In this document: positions 35,164-43,976 of the stretch, piece after piece
Position numbering within the stretch: position 1 is the stretch's first letter
How the letters are laid out: each line of letters begins with the position of its first letter
Source of the DNA: Methylomonas sp. AM2-LC
Lineage (GTDB): Bacteria; Pseudomonadota; Gammaproteobacteria; Methylococcales; Methylomonadaceae
Direction of reading: 5' to 3'
NCBI RefSeq assembly: GCF_039904985.1
Contig: NZ_CP157005.1
Span: 2,666,001 to 2,730,000 of the forward strand
Length of the DNA stretch: 64,000 nt
Translations under genes and position numbers: made by a program
The notes under the pieces: model-generated
What the model was told of the DNA's origin: nothing
Seen by the model: only the letters and a program-made list of their open reading frames with translations
Databases searched by the model: none

Positions 35164-35637
35164 TCAGAAGGGGATATCGTCATCAAAATCATCATAAGAA
35201 GCGGGGGCAGAATTGGGTGCACCGCCTGCTGACGCGGGGGGAGTTGGGCGGTTGTCGTAACTGCTGACGGGTGGGGCGCTGTCGCCGCCATAATTGGCTG
35301 TGCCGCCGCTTTTGCTGTCTAACATATGCATTTCGTCGGCAATAATTTCGGTGGTGTAACGATCTTGACCGTCTTGTCCTTGCCATTTATTGGTGCGGAT
35401 ACGGCCTTCTACATACACTTGGCTGCCTTTTTTCAGGTATTCGCCGGCAACTTTGGCTAAACCGCGGAAAAATACCACGCGATGCCATTCGGTTTCTTCT
35501 TTTCTTTCGCCGGTTTGTTTGTCTTTCCAACGCACGCTGGTGGCAAGGCGGATATTGGTAATTGCATCGCCGCTTGGCATGTAGCGCACTTCTGGATCAG
35601 CGCCCAGGCGGCCTATCAGCATAACTTTGTTCAGCAT
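35164..35637 (-). CDS. ssb: Single-stranded DNA-binding protein
   Basis: A 157-residue protein starting [20 protein letters not shown], the OB-fold of bacterial SSB (about residues 1-110). A Gly/Pro/Ser-rich linker follows, and it ends in the acidic tip D-D-D-I-P-F that recruits repair and replication partners, including exonuclease I. It coats single-stranded DNA as a tetramer. It lies 37 bases downstream of the YajR-type transporter gene, an arrangement seen in several gammaproteobacteria. A GGAGATAACC ribosome site precedes the ATG. Confidence 0.96.
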   Translation of the reverse strand: MLNKVMLIGRLGADPEVRYMPSGDAITNIRLATSVRWKDKQTGERKEETEWHRVVFFRGLAKVAGEYLKKGSQVYVEGRIRTNKWQGQDGQDRYTTEIIADEMHMLDSKSGGTANYGGDSAPPVSSYDNRPTPPASAGGAPNSAPASYDDFDDDIPF

Positions 35638-35674
35638 GGTGGTTATCTCCGTATCAAAATTGCATGTGGCAGTA

Positions 35675-37060
35675 TTATTGCCAGAGTGTTAAAAATCGAC
35701 TTAATTCGTTTTTATCAAGTTGTTGGTTATCAACTTTTAAATAAGCGGCATTTTCTTCAAAATGCAGACGTACTTCTTCAATGCCGTTTATGGCTAGTAA
35801 TTGCTTGGAAAAGTCTTCAGCCTGCTCCGGTTTAACCGTGGCTAACGACAGTAATAAATTGGCCCAGTATCGCGGGGTAGACATAAAGCTGGCGATTAAT
35901 ATCCAGCAAACCGCAATACCGGCAGAAAAGCTAAATACAGCGGTGGCACCAAACGCACCGTATAACCAGCCGCCGCTGGCACCACCGATAAAGGCACCGA
36001 TAAATTGCGCGCTGGAATAAATGCCCATGGCCGTCCCTTTTAAATCGCCGGGGGCGGTTTTAGAGATTAAAGAGGGCAGAGTGGCTTCCAATAGGTTAAA
36101 GCCGCAAAAAAACAACCATAAACAGGCGATTAAACCCACTAGTTGCCCATTTAGAAACCAAAAACCCAAATTGGCAATAATCAGCATGGCAATTGCGCCC
36201 AGAAACACTTTTTTCATTTGCCGTTTTTTTTCGGCAATAATCACAAAGGGAATAATGGCTGCCATAGAGGTTACCAAAATGGGTAGATAGACCAGCCAAT
36301 GTTTGCCACCCTCTAAACCGGCATCGCGCAGTAGCAGCGGTACCACCACAAAGCTGGCCATTAATATTAAATGCAGGGCAAAAATACCAAAATTTAAACG
36401 TAATAAATCCGGATTTTTGATGACAGAGCCTAATTCTGACGGTATATATTCAGCATCGCGGTGCGTGGTTATTTTTACCGGGTTAGGTACTACAAACCAG
36501 ACGACCAGTATTGCCAAAGCGGCCAAAATGGCGATTATCCAAAAGATGCCACTAATGCCAAAGTATTGCGCAATGATAGGGCCAAGGGTGATGGCAACCC
36601 CAAATGATACGCCAATGCTGGCACCTATGGTGGCCATGGCTTTGGTGCGATGCACTTCTTGAGTTAAGTCTGCCAGCAAAGCCATGACGGCAGCGGAAAC
36701 AGCGCCACAACCTTGAATGGCGCGGCCGATTAATACCCCGTATATATCAGTGGCTAAGGCGGCAACCACGCTGCCCACTACAAACAATACCAAACCAATC
36801 ACGATAATGGTCTTGCGGGTAATACGGTCTGACAGTAAACCAAACGGAATTTGTAAAACGGCTTGTGTTAAACCATAAATCCCCATGGTTAAACCCACCA
36901 GTTTTGGGGTAGAGCCGGGCATTTGTTCCGTAAATAAGGACAAAACCGGCAACAACATAAACAAACCCAGCATTCTAAGTGCGTAAATACTGGCCAGTGA
37001 GGCAGTTGCGCGCTTTTCCATAGCCGTCATTGGACTGGTAATATCCTGAACTTGTGTCAA
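35675..37060 (-). CDS. yajR: MFS transporter with C-terminal YAM domain (YajR-like)
   Basis: A 461-residue protein with 12 predicted membrane helices. MFS motif A appears as [24 protein letters not shown] between TM2 and TM3. The C-terminal ~60 residues ([33 protein letters not shown]) form the ferredoxin-like YAM domain characteristic of YajR. It is a putative proton-driven drug/metabolite exporter of the inner membrane. The start is a TTG (37060) with a good AGGAG 6 bases upstream. ssb follows it. Confidence 0.88.
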   Translation of the reverse strand: MTQVQDITSPMTAMEKRATASLASIYALRMLGLFMLLPVLSLFTEQMPGSTPKLVGLTMGIYGLTQAVLQIPFGLLSDRITRKTIIVIGLVLFVVGSVVAALATDIYGVLIGRAIQGCGAVSAAVMALLADLTQEVHRTKAMATIGASIGVSFGVAITLGPIIAQYFGISGIFWIIAILAALAILVVWFVVPNPVKITTHRDAEYIPSELGSVIKNPDLLRLNFGIFALHLILMASFVVVPLLLRDAGLEGGKHWLVYLPILVTSMAAIIPFVIIAEKKRQMKKVFLGAIAMLIIANLGFWFLNGQLVGLIACLWLFFCGFNLLEATLPSLISKTAPGDLKGTAMGIYSSAQFIGAFIGGASGGWLYGAFGATAVFSFSAGIAVCWILIASFMSTPRYWANLLLSLATVKPEQAEDFSKQLLAINGIEEVRLHFEENAAYLKVDNQQLDKNELSRFLTLWQ

Positions 37061-37218
37061 ACTTAACTCCTGTTAGCCTTGGGTGATTAATATGTCTATA
37101 GTAACAGTTTATCAGGGTTACACTCCAGCTCTACGCGCAGTAAACCTCAACAACTGAGTCGTACTTTCATCTACTAAGATGCCATTTTACCATTATGTTA
37201 AGCTAAAACATTACCGTC

Positions 37219-38124
37219 ATGCATAGTCAATTACAGGCTTTATTAGCCACCGCCAATCAAATTATTTTGGGAAAAGACCGGCAGTTGCGGCTTGCCATTT
37301 GCTGTTTACTGGCTAAAGGCCATTTATTGATAGAAGATGTACCTGGGGTTGGTAAAACCACTTTAGCGCATACACTGGCAAAATTATTTGGAATGGATTA
37401 CCAGCGCATACAATTTACCAGCGATATTTTACCTGCCGATATTATAGGTTCTTCGGTGTTTATTGCCGATCAGCAGCAGTTTAAATTTCATCCCGGTCCT
37501 TTGTTTAAACAGATGATACTGGCCGATGAAATTAATCGTGCCACGCCTAAATCGCAAAGTGCTTTATTAGAAGCCATGGAAGAACGGCAAGTGACTATCG
37601 ACGGGCAAACTTATGCTTTGCCTGCGCCTTTTTTTGTCATTGCTACGCAAAACCCCTCACACCATGCCGGTACTTTTCCATTACCGGAATCGCAGTTGGA
37701 TCGGTTTTTAATGTGTATAGAGCTGGGGTATCCCGATCACGCTGCCGAACGCGCTTTATTGGCGGGTAACTCCCGACACAGTCTGTTGGAAAAGCTGCCT
37801 TGCATGCTCAGTCATACAGCCTTATTGAGTATTCAACAGCAAATTAGCGAAGTGTATGCGGCACCTGCTTTATTGGATTATTTACAGGCTATCCTTGGTT
37901 TTACCCGCAATACCCAGCATTATCCCTGCGGTTTATCGCCCAGAGCGGGTTTGGCCTTGTTAACGGCTGCTAAAGCCTGGGCCTTTTTAGAACAGCGTGT
38001 TGCCGTGTTACCCGAAGATGTACAAGCGGTGTTAGTCGCTGTGGCGGGGCATCGGTTACGCTCAGATGCTAGCAGTGCTGAGGCTGTGGTGGCCCCCATA
38101 CTCAATAGCATTCCTATCCATTAA
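37219..38124 (+). CDS. MoxR-family AAA+ ATPase
   Basis: A 301-residue AAA+ protein. Walker A is EDVPGVGKTTLAHTLA (about residues 39-54), Walker B is MILADEINRATPKSQSALLEAMEE (about 105-128), and sensor 1 lies in FVIATQNPSHHAGTFPLPE. MoxR ATPases act as chaperones that help assemble or activate partners encoded next to them. Here the partners are a DUF58 protein and a TgpA-type transglutaminase, forming the common three-gene operon. The ATG has no strong ribosome site. The assembly target is unknown. Confidence 0.93.
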   Translation: MHSQLQALLATANQIILGKDRQLRLAICCLLAKGHLLIEDVPGVGKTTLAHTLAKLFGMDYQRIQFTSDILPADIIGSSVFIADQQQFKFHPGPLFKQMILADEINRATPKSQSALLEAMEERQVTIDGQTYALPAPFFVIATQNPSHHAGTFPLPESQLDRFLMCIELGYPDHAAERALLAGNSRHSLLEKLPCMLSHTALLSIQQQISEVYAAPALLDYLQAILGFTRNTQHYPCGLSPRAGLALLTAAKAWAFLEQRVAVLPEDVQAVLVAVAGHRLRSDASSAEAVVAPILNSIPIH

Positions 38125-38137
38125 TTAAATATTGAGC

Positions 38138-39085
38138 ATGGATATCAACACGCTATCTGTAAAAATTCGCCAGTTTCTACTGAGAAACCAGCCGATTACC
38201 GGAACTATCCAGCTTAATCGACGCGGCATTTACATTTTACCGACAGCTTCCGGTATCACCCTGTTGTTTACTATTGGCCTGTTAGGGCTAATGGGGTTAA
38301 TGGATAACAATAATCTGATTTATTTTTTGGGTTTTTTATTATTCAGTGTATTTTTTATTACCATTTTGCACACCTACCGCAACTTGGCGGGTTTAGAACT
38401 ACACATGGGTTATGCAAAACCGGTGTTTGCGGGTGAGTCTGCTGGTTTTATGTTGACCATTACCAATCCATATCGTCAATCGCGGAGTGGCTTAACTGCC
38501 AGTTTAGAGGATAGTGTGCAGATTGATCTGGCTGCCAATGCTAGCAAAACCATCACCTTATTATGTAGTACGCATCGGCGTGGCTGGTTGTTTATGCCGA
38601 AACTAGTGCTGGCAGGCAGGTTTCCATTGGGCATATTCCGGGCTTGGTCGCCCTTGTATTTTGTTAGTAAGGTGTTGGTCTATCCAGCGCCGGCAACGAG
38701 TGCCTTGCCTTTCCCTGTTAATGCCGGACAGCCGACACAGGGTCAGCAACGTTTAGACCCGCAAGGTAGAGACGATTATAACGGTGTACGTCCTTATCAA
38801 GCTGGCGATCCCTTAAGGCAAATACATTGGCAAGCCTATGCAAAAGGGCAGGGTTTGGTTAGTAAAATTTATGCCAACAGCATTAGCACTTCGCAATTGT
38901 GGCTGGATTATGATTTCACACCTGGGCGGCACTGCGAGGAACGTTTAAGCCAATTATGCCGCTGGGTTATCGATGCCGAACAGGCTGGGTTAAGCTATGG
39001 TTTGCAACTTCCCTCGCGCAGTATTGCTTTAGGTACTGGCCCCAGCCATTATGCGGCCTGCCTGGAAGCCTTAGCCTTGTTTTAA
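38138..39085 (+). CDS. DUF58 domain-containing membrane protein
   Basis: About 315 residues. Two close membrane helices near residues 38-72 (ASGITLLFTIGLLGLMG, YFLGFLLFSVFFITIL) are followed by the DUF58 region with its hallmark RPYQAGDPLRQIHWQAYAK. DUF58 proteins always accompany MoxR ATPases and are probably the clients or adaptors of the complex. The ATG at 38138 is preferred; an in-frame TTG at 38132 is possible. It is followed 1 base later by the transglutaminase gene. Confidence 0.88.
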   Translation: MDINTLSVKIRQFLLRNQPITGTIQLNRRGIYILPTASGITLLFTIGLLGLMGLMDNNNLIYFLGFLLFSVFFITILHTYRNLAGLELHMGYAKPVFAGESAGFMLTITNPYRQSRSGLTASLEDSVQIDLAANASKTITLLCSTHRRGWLFMPKLVLAGRFPLGIFRAWSPLYFVSKVLVYPAPATSALPFPVNAGQPTQGQQRLDPQGRDDYNGVRPYQAGDPLRQIHWQAYAKGQGLVSKIYANSISTSQLWLDYDFTPGRHCEERLSQLCRWVIDAEQAGLSYGLQLPSRSIALGTGPSHYAACLEALALF

Positions 39086-39086
39086 T

Positions 39087-41030
39087 ATGCAAACACAGTC
39101 TATCAATCCGCAAGCACTATTATTGTTACTGGCTAGCATTGGCCTGATCATGCTGCCGCATAGTGCCAATTTACCGTTTTCCAGCATTGCTTTTTTTGCT
39201 GCCATTCTGCTGTGGCGCATGCTGGCCATACGCAATGCCCGCTTGTTAGCCACTAGCCGATTAATTTTACTGGTGACCTTGCTCGGTATTTTACTGCTGG
39301 TGTATCAGTTTTCCGGTGGCTGGAGCTTGGAAATGGGCGTTACTATTTTCATCATGGCTTTTACATTAAAGTTGTTAGAGTTAAATACCAGTAGAGACGT
39401 TTATGTGCTGGGATATGCCGCTTTTATTGTGATCGCCACCTTGTTTTTGTACAGCCAAACCATTGCTATACTGGTGTATAGTCTTATATTAAGTGGCTGT
39501 TGTTTAGCGGCATTGCTGGCCTTAGCGGCTAATCAGGCACCCGATAAAAGTGCATTTATTCGCGTGGCTATGTTGGTGTTACAAGGCTTACCTTTGGCTG
39601 CAGTCATTTTTATTGTGTTTCCACGTTTTCCGGCACCCAAGTGGATGCAAGTTAATTCGCATCGTAGTTTATCCGGTTTAAGTGAAACCCTAGAGCCTGG
39701 TGCTATCAGCGAGTTGTTTACCTCACAGGAGCTGGTGTTCAGAGTCAAGTTTAAAGGTGATATTCCGCCTCGACAGGCATTGTATTGGCGCGGGCCGGTA
39801 TTAAGTTATACCGATGGACGCGTCTGGCGAGCTGTGCATAATGATTTTGTGCAATATATGGATAAAGCTCTGGTGCAAGGTGCGCCTTATGAGTATACCG
39901 AATTGCTGGAACCCCAAGAATTTAACTGGGTTTATGGGCTGGATATTCCTGTGCAATACGATGAAAGTAAACTACAACGTAATGGTTATTATCAACTCAC
40001 TAGCTTGCATAAACAAAGCAAAGCCAGCGAATATGATCTGCTATCTAATGTTAACTATAACACCGGCTATATCACTAAAACCGAATATAAGGAAAGCCTG
40101 CAGTTACCGGGCGAACCCAGTCAACGACTGCTGGCATTGGTTAAACAATTAAAAGGTTTTACCACTCCGCCTGAAGCATTTATTGCTGCGTTGTTAAGTT
40201 ATTATCGTGATCAACAGTTTGTGTATACCTTAAGCCCGCCAGATATGGGGCATTCACCCATCGAAGGCTTTTTATTCGAGACTAAAAGCGGCTTTTGTGT
40301 GCATTATGCCAGTTCCTTTGTGTATTTAATGCGCGTGGCTGGCATTCCTGCGCGCATAGTGACGGGCTATTACGGTGGAGAGCTAAATAGCATCGGTGAG
40401 TTTTTGGAAATCCGCCAGGCCAATGCGCATGCCTGGGCAGAAGTGTGGCTGGACACTAAAGGCTGGGTAAGAGTAGACCCTACTAGCGCTATAGTACTGG
40501 TCGATAATGCAGCGGAGGTTAGTTTGGATAATGTCCTCAGCCCAAGCCAACATACAAATCACTCCTTATTTGAGTCGTCTATACAAAACCTGCAACAAGT
40601 TTGGCACAATGTCGATTATCAGTGGCAACGCTGGATCATTCATTATGGTGAGCATAGCCAATCCCTGATTTTTATGCATTTGGGAATTACCAGTTTAACT
40701 GAATTAATAGTTTGGATTGCGGGTGCGTTTATCTTGTTAGTTTTATTACTGGTGTTATTTATCCTTAGAGGACGCAAAAATATACCAGAGCCAGCGGTAC
40801 ATCTTTATCAGCAATTTTGTACCAAATTGGCTAAAGCGGGTCTTGTAATACAAACCGGGGAGGGGGCTTTAGATTTTGCCCAACGCGCTCAGTTAAAGTT
40901 TCCACAATTAGCGCAGCAGATTAACGAGATTACTCAGTTGTATAGTCGTTTGCGCTATGAAAGACTTAGTGATGAGCGGGATTTAAGACAGCTAAGATTA
41001 GCAGTAAGAGGTTTACATATTAAAAAATAA
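39087..41030 (+). CDS. TgpA-type transmembrane transglutaminase-like protein
   Basis: A 647-residue protein. About six to seven N-terminal helices (DUF3488) are followed by a periplasmic transglutaminase core with the Cys-His-Asp set: SGFCVHYASSFVYLMR, NAHAWAEVWLD and VDPTSAI. One more helix lies at about residues 548-570 (WIAGAFILLVLLLVLFILRG), then a cytoplasmic DUF4129-like tail. It matches TgpA of Pseudomonas, an essential-like envelope enzyme whose substrate is not established. It closes the MoxR-DUF58-TgpA operon. Confidence 0.9.
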   Translation: MQTQSINPQALLLLLASIGLIMLPHSANLPFSSIAFFAAILLWRMLAIRNARLLATSRLILLVTLLGILLLVYQFSGGWSLEMGVTIFIMAFTLKLLELNTSRDVYVLGYAAFIVIATLFLYSQTIAILVYSLILSGCCLAALLALAANQAPDKSAFIRVAMLVLQGLPLAAVIFIVFPRFPAPKWMQVNSHRSLSGLSETLEPGAISELFTSQELVFRVKFKGDIPPRQALYWRGPVLSYTDGRVWRAVHNDFVQYMDKALVQGAPYEYTELLEPQEFNWVYGLDIPVQYDESKLQRNGYYQLTSLHKQSKASEYDLLSNVNYNTGYITKTEYKESLQLPGEPSQRLLALVKQLKGFTTPPEAFIAALLSYYRDQQFVYTLSPPDMGHSPIEGFLFETKSGFCVHYASSFVYLMRVAGIPARIVTGYYGGELNSIGEFLEIRQANAHAWAEVWLDTKGWVRVDPTSAIVLVDNAAEVSLDNVLSPSQHTNHSLFESSIQNLQQVWHNVDYQWQRWIIHYGEHSQSLIFMHLGITSLTELIVWIAGAFILLVLLLVLFILRGRKNIPEPAVHLYQQFCTKLAKAGLVIQTGEGALDFAQRAQLKFPQLAQQINEITQLYSRLRYERLSDERDLRQLRLAVRGLHIKK

Positions 41031-41081
41031 TTTGTAGCAACTCAGCGTAATTGTCTGTTTTTATAGGAACCGACGCCAGCA

Positions 41082-41115
41082 GGCGCATCTATCGCGATTG
41101 ATACGCATCACTTTG
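41082..41115. repeat. Partial copy of dispersed repeat (CATCTA-CGCGATTGAT type)
   Basis: GCGCATCTATCGCGATTGAT plus ACGCATCACTTTG aligns with the copy at 53630-53663 and shares GCATCACTT with those at 33479 and 35046. It lies between the tgpA-like gene and the EVE gene. Confidence 0.5.
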
Positions 41116-41124
41116 AGCAGCACC

Positions 41125-41547
41125 TTAACTATTTTCCACGAGCATGTTTTCGGCTATTAATGCAAAATCTGCTTGCGGAATTTCTAGATAACCAAACCGG
41201 AAAACGTATCCCCATTTGCTTTTATCTCTAATAAATGAAAGCCTGTCCAATAAGGGACGGATGGGGACTTCTATTGCATTTAGAAAATTTATGTCTCTGC
41301 GGTACGGAATAAATAAAGGTGTCATTTCGAATGAATAAACATCGCTACCTACAACTTGACCAATTGCAGTAAATTTTTGACAGGGTTTATCTTCATTAAA
41401 CACTGTTTTAGGAGAATAATAAATAAGCCAGTCGTTTACATTCATGCGTTTTAGTGGCTGAGCTTTGCCGTGACAAAGCTGACAAAAACCACCAGCAATG
41501 CCCTGCATGACATGGTCCCTTGATGCAACTCCTATCCAGTAGCGCAT
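41125..41547 (-). CDS. EVE-domain protein (UPF0310-like)
   Basis: A 140-residue single-domain protein beginning MRYWIGVASRDHVMQGIAGGF, followed by NVNDWLIYYSPKTVF and KFTAIGQVVGSDVY, the EVE/PUA-like fold. EVE domains bind modified bases in DNA or RNA and occur in some restriction or toxin-antitoxin settings, but this single-domain form has no such neighbour here. Function remains open. It converges on the transglutaminase gene. Confidence 0.85.
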   Translation of the reverse strand: MRYWIGVASRDHVMQGIAGGFCQLCHGKAQPLKRMNVNDWLIYYSPKTVFNEDKPCQKFTAIGQVVGSDVYSFEMTPLFIPYRRDINFLNAIEVPIRPLLDRLSFIRDKSKWGYVFRFGYLEIPQADFALIAENMLVENS

Positions 41548-41736
41548 ATTTATTTCCTAAAGAATTTTAAACGAATTATTAAGTGACTATAGGTGAGAAT
41601 ATAAAAAATTCTATACGTAAAAGTAACTATTGCGTAGTTTATTTAAAATTTATTGGATATCTATCACTTCTGGATTGGTCTTGTTGATAAAAACTGGAAG
41701 ATGTGTTGTAAGTACTGGCAGTCTAAGAAATAAAGC

Positions 41737-41875
41737 GAACTTCGAAAAACCTGGCTTTGGTGCTTAGACAGGCTCAGTATGTACGGTAACTTATTGATAT
41801 ATAAATGCCGCCGTTCGCCCTGAGCCCTCGACTTTGCTCAGGTGAACCATGTCGAAGGGTGGTTTTTCGAAGTTC
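41737..41875. repeat. Full palindromic repeat element, 15-bp perfect ends
   Basis: GAACTTCGAAAAACC (41737-41751) is perfectly complementary to GGTTTTTCGAAGTTC (41861-41875). Inside, GACAGGCTCAG on the left and CCTGAGC / GCTCAGG on the right add more pairing. The left half recurs at 19011-19072 with few changes. It resembles the widespread 'TTCGACAGGCTCAG' family of dispersed repeats. Confidence 0.8.
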
Positions 41876-41894
41876 TCTAAAATGAAAATAACGA

Positions 41895-41919
41895 CCGTTC
41901 TTACTGAGCTTGTTGAAAG
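41895..41919. repeat. Diverged half copy of the TTCGAC-GCTCAG repeat
   Basis: CCGTTCTTACTGAGCTTGTT and the next bases match, on the opposite strand, the CTCAG-ACGAACGG core of the element at 41737 and 19011. Confidence 0.45.
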
Positions 41920-42238
41920 TGCCGCTTTGATACACATCAGGAAATATTTTTCCAATAATAATGCTGGAATGACGCTTGTCGGGGCCGTAGGGTCAACATA
42001 TTCCATCAAGTTCTAACTAAGCACATGGTAGTGCATAGTGAATTTGTAATCTGCTTGCTATTCAAATAGCTAACTACTTAACACGCTTTTATTTATGAAA
42101 TGGCAGTCCATTTAAGGATTAAAAGAAGCATAATAAGTAGCCATAAATGTTAAATGTATTTGTTTGATTCTCATCACATTCTTACAATTTAAAAATTAAT
42201 TTAAACTCTATTAACTATACAATTGAAAGGTGAATCTT

Positions 42239-42304
42239 ATGAAGAATTTTATTATGATTTTTAACTATTTAAATCGACAAAATTTAAGCTTTAATGAAAA
42301 TTAA
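42239..42304 (+). CDS. Possible short leader ORF overlapping the porin start
   Basis: A 21-codon ORF (MKNFIMIFNYLNRQNLSFNE + N) has a good ribosome site (AAAGGTG, 42226-42232, 6 bases before the ATG). It ends at 42304, overlapping the porin ATG (42294) by 11 bases in another frame, while the porin itself has no ribosome site. Translational coupling of the porin to this leader is a reasonable reading. Alternatively it marks a frameshift; the porin has its own good signal peptide, so I favour a leader. Confidence 0.45.
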   Translation: MKNFIMIFNYLNRQNLSFNEN

Positions 42305-43553
42305 TCAGCTCTTTTATTTTGCTTTCTATTGTTTATTTGCAAGAAATGTTCAGGCTATCGATCTCGGTTATGGTTTTACCTTAAAAGGCTTTGGTACGGG
42401 CGGCCTGGTCAATAGCAGCAGTGGCGGTGCCGATTTTGTTGCTAATACTATATTTCAACCCGCCGGGGCAGGCTGGACCAATGATACTAGTTTGGTGGTG
42501 GATAGCAAGCTGGGCATGCAACTCAGTTATCAAGCAACTGATCGGTTAAGCTTTACCGCTCAAGGCCTATCTAAACAACAGTACAATAAATCCTTTACGC
42601 CAGTATTGGAATGGGCTTTTGCTAAATTCAAAATCATACCCGATCTGGAGGTTCGTGCCGGTCGAATTCGGCCAGCAATCTATATGTTGTCTGATTATCT
42701 GGATGTTAATTATGCCAATCCCTGGATTAGACCACCCGTCGAATTCTATACGGCACCTCTAGATCGTATGGAAGGCTTAGACTTTTTATGGCGTCCGACA
42801 ACAGGTAATATTAGTTGGTTGATACAGCCCTATTTTGGTGTAACTCAACTGGCTTTGCCGAGGAATGGCGCTTCAATTAAAAGTGATAATATACTCGGTA
42901 TTAACGTGTCGGCTACCTATAGTAATTTAACCTTACGTGCCGGCTTTAGTGATGGCGATTTAATCGGCATGCCTGATAATTTCAATGATGTACTCAAGGC
43001 TTTAAATAGTATCTGCCAATCAGGTTTTGATCAGACTGCCTGTACGCAATACAACAAAGTCAGTGCCAGACGTAAAAATGTTAGTTTCAGTTCCTTTGGT
43101 CTTAACTGGGATAATGGCGATTATTTTGTGATGGGGGAATTTGGAAAGCGCACGGCTAAAACCAGTTTTGTTTCAGGGGTCACGACTTGGTATGTGAGTA
43201 GCGGCGCACATATTCAAAAGTTTACTCCTTATTTAACCTATTCCAATTACCATAATGACTCACCCGCTACTTACAATAGCGATACCAATTTACTATTTGG
43301 ATCGACTGTTAATCAAATAGTAACGGGTATTATTCAAGCTAATGCCATGGATCAACATACCATCAGCTTGGGTCTTCGTTATGATTTTATGTCAAACTTA
43401 GCCCTAAAAGGCCAGTGGGATCATATACAGACTACCACCAAGGGCGGTTTAGCGGGAACCGGTCGTGGCTTATTTGTTAATCAGCAACCCGGTTTTGGAA
43501 ATGGCCCCACGCAAGTAGATGTGTTCAGTGTCAGCCTTGACTTTGTTTTTTAA
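42294..43553 (+). CDS. Outer-membrane porin-like beta-barrel protein
   Basis: A 419-residue protein with a signal peptide (residues 1-21, ending VQA). The mature part is rich in alternating polar/aromatic strands and ends in an aromatic-terminated strand (VDVFSVSLDFVF), as outer-membrane barrels do. Segments such as KLGMQLSYQATDRLSFTAQG and EVRAGRIRPAIYMLSDYLDV resemble porin family strands. It opens an operon with a phosphate-binding-like protein and a giant hybrid kinase; 9 bases separate it from the next gene. It may admit the ligand that the operon senses. Ligand unknown. Confidence 0.7.
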   Translation: MKINQLFYFAFYCLFARNVQAIDLGYGFTLKGFGTGGLVNSSSGGADFVANTIFQPAGAGWTNDTSLVVDSKLGMQLSYQATDRLSFTAQGLSKQQYNKSFTPVLEWAFAKFKIIPDLEVRAGRIRPAIYMLSDYLDVNYANPWIRPPVEFYTAPLDRMEGLDFLWRPTTGNISWLIQPYFGVTQLALPRNGASIKSDNILGINVSATYSNLTLRAGFSDGDLIGMPDNFNDVLKALNSICQSGFDQTACTQYNKVSARRKNVSFSSFGLNWDNGDYFVMGEFGKRTAKTSFVSGVTTWYVSSGAHIQKFTPYLTYSNYHNDSPATYNSDTNLLFGSTVNQIVTGIIQANAMDQHTISLGLRYDFMSNLALKGQWDHIQTTTKGGLAGTGRGLFVNQQPGFGNGPTQVDVFSVSLDFVF

Positions 43554-43562
43554 GGTGCTGGC

Positions 43563-43976
43563 ATGAAACCCGTTTACCTGTTTCTATTTTTAATGTTGTT
43601 ACACTATCCCAGCCAAGCCGAAATTGTGGTAGTGGTCAGTGCCAAATCCAGTGTAAGCCAGTTGGATAAAGAAAAGATTTCGGCTATTTTCCTGGGCAAA
43701 ACATCAACTTTTCCCGATGGTAATCAGGCCGAACCGATAGAACAGCTTGATGAGTCCACTGCTCATGATGAGTTTCATCGCAAGGTTACTGAAAAATCCA
43801 ATTCACAGCTAAAATCCTATTGGTCAAAAATGGTATTCTCTGGTCAAGGCAATCCGCCTAAAGAGATTGTTACTAGCACAGAATTGCTTAAACTGATTGC
43901 AGCCAATCCCAAAATAATTGGTTACATTGAAAAATCAGAGCTTAACAATTCTTTAAAGGTGGTATTTACGCCATGA
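43563..43976 (+). CDS. Small periplasmic phosphate-binding (PstS-like) domain protein
   Basis: A 137-residue protein with a signal peptide (residues 1-19, ending SQA). The mature ~118 residues match the short PstS-like family: [20 protein letters not shown], then [21 protein letters not shown] and [15 protein letters not shown]. These single-lobe proteins are commonly annotated as phosphate ABC transporter substrate-binding proteins but occur without transporter genes, as here. It overlaps the next gene by 4 bases (ATGA), so its product and the hybrid kinase are made together. It probably presents a ligand to the kinase's periplasmic domain; that is inference. Confidence 0.75.
   Translation: MKPVYLFLFLMLLHYPSQAEIVVVVSAKSSVSQLDKEKISAIFLGKTSTFPDGNQAEPIEQLDESTAHDEFHRKVTEKSNSQLKSYWSKMVFSGQGNPPKEIVTSTELLKLIAANPKIIGYIEKSELNNSLKVVFTP

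Larger units (their letters stand above)
41548..42238. other. Long non-coding gap carrying palindromic repeats
   Basis: About 690 bases hold no convincing gene. The region contains the full palindromic element at 41737-41875 and a further diverged half copy at 41895-41919. A 72-codon minus-strand frame at 41791-42009 lies across these repeats and is not credible. The right-hand part is AT-rich and must carry the promoter for the porin/hybrid-kinase operon. Confidence 0.6.

Noticed and set aside
41791..42009. 72-codon minus-strand ORF
   Set aside because: It lies across the palindromic repeat elements and has no ribosome site or protein-like pattern.
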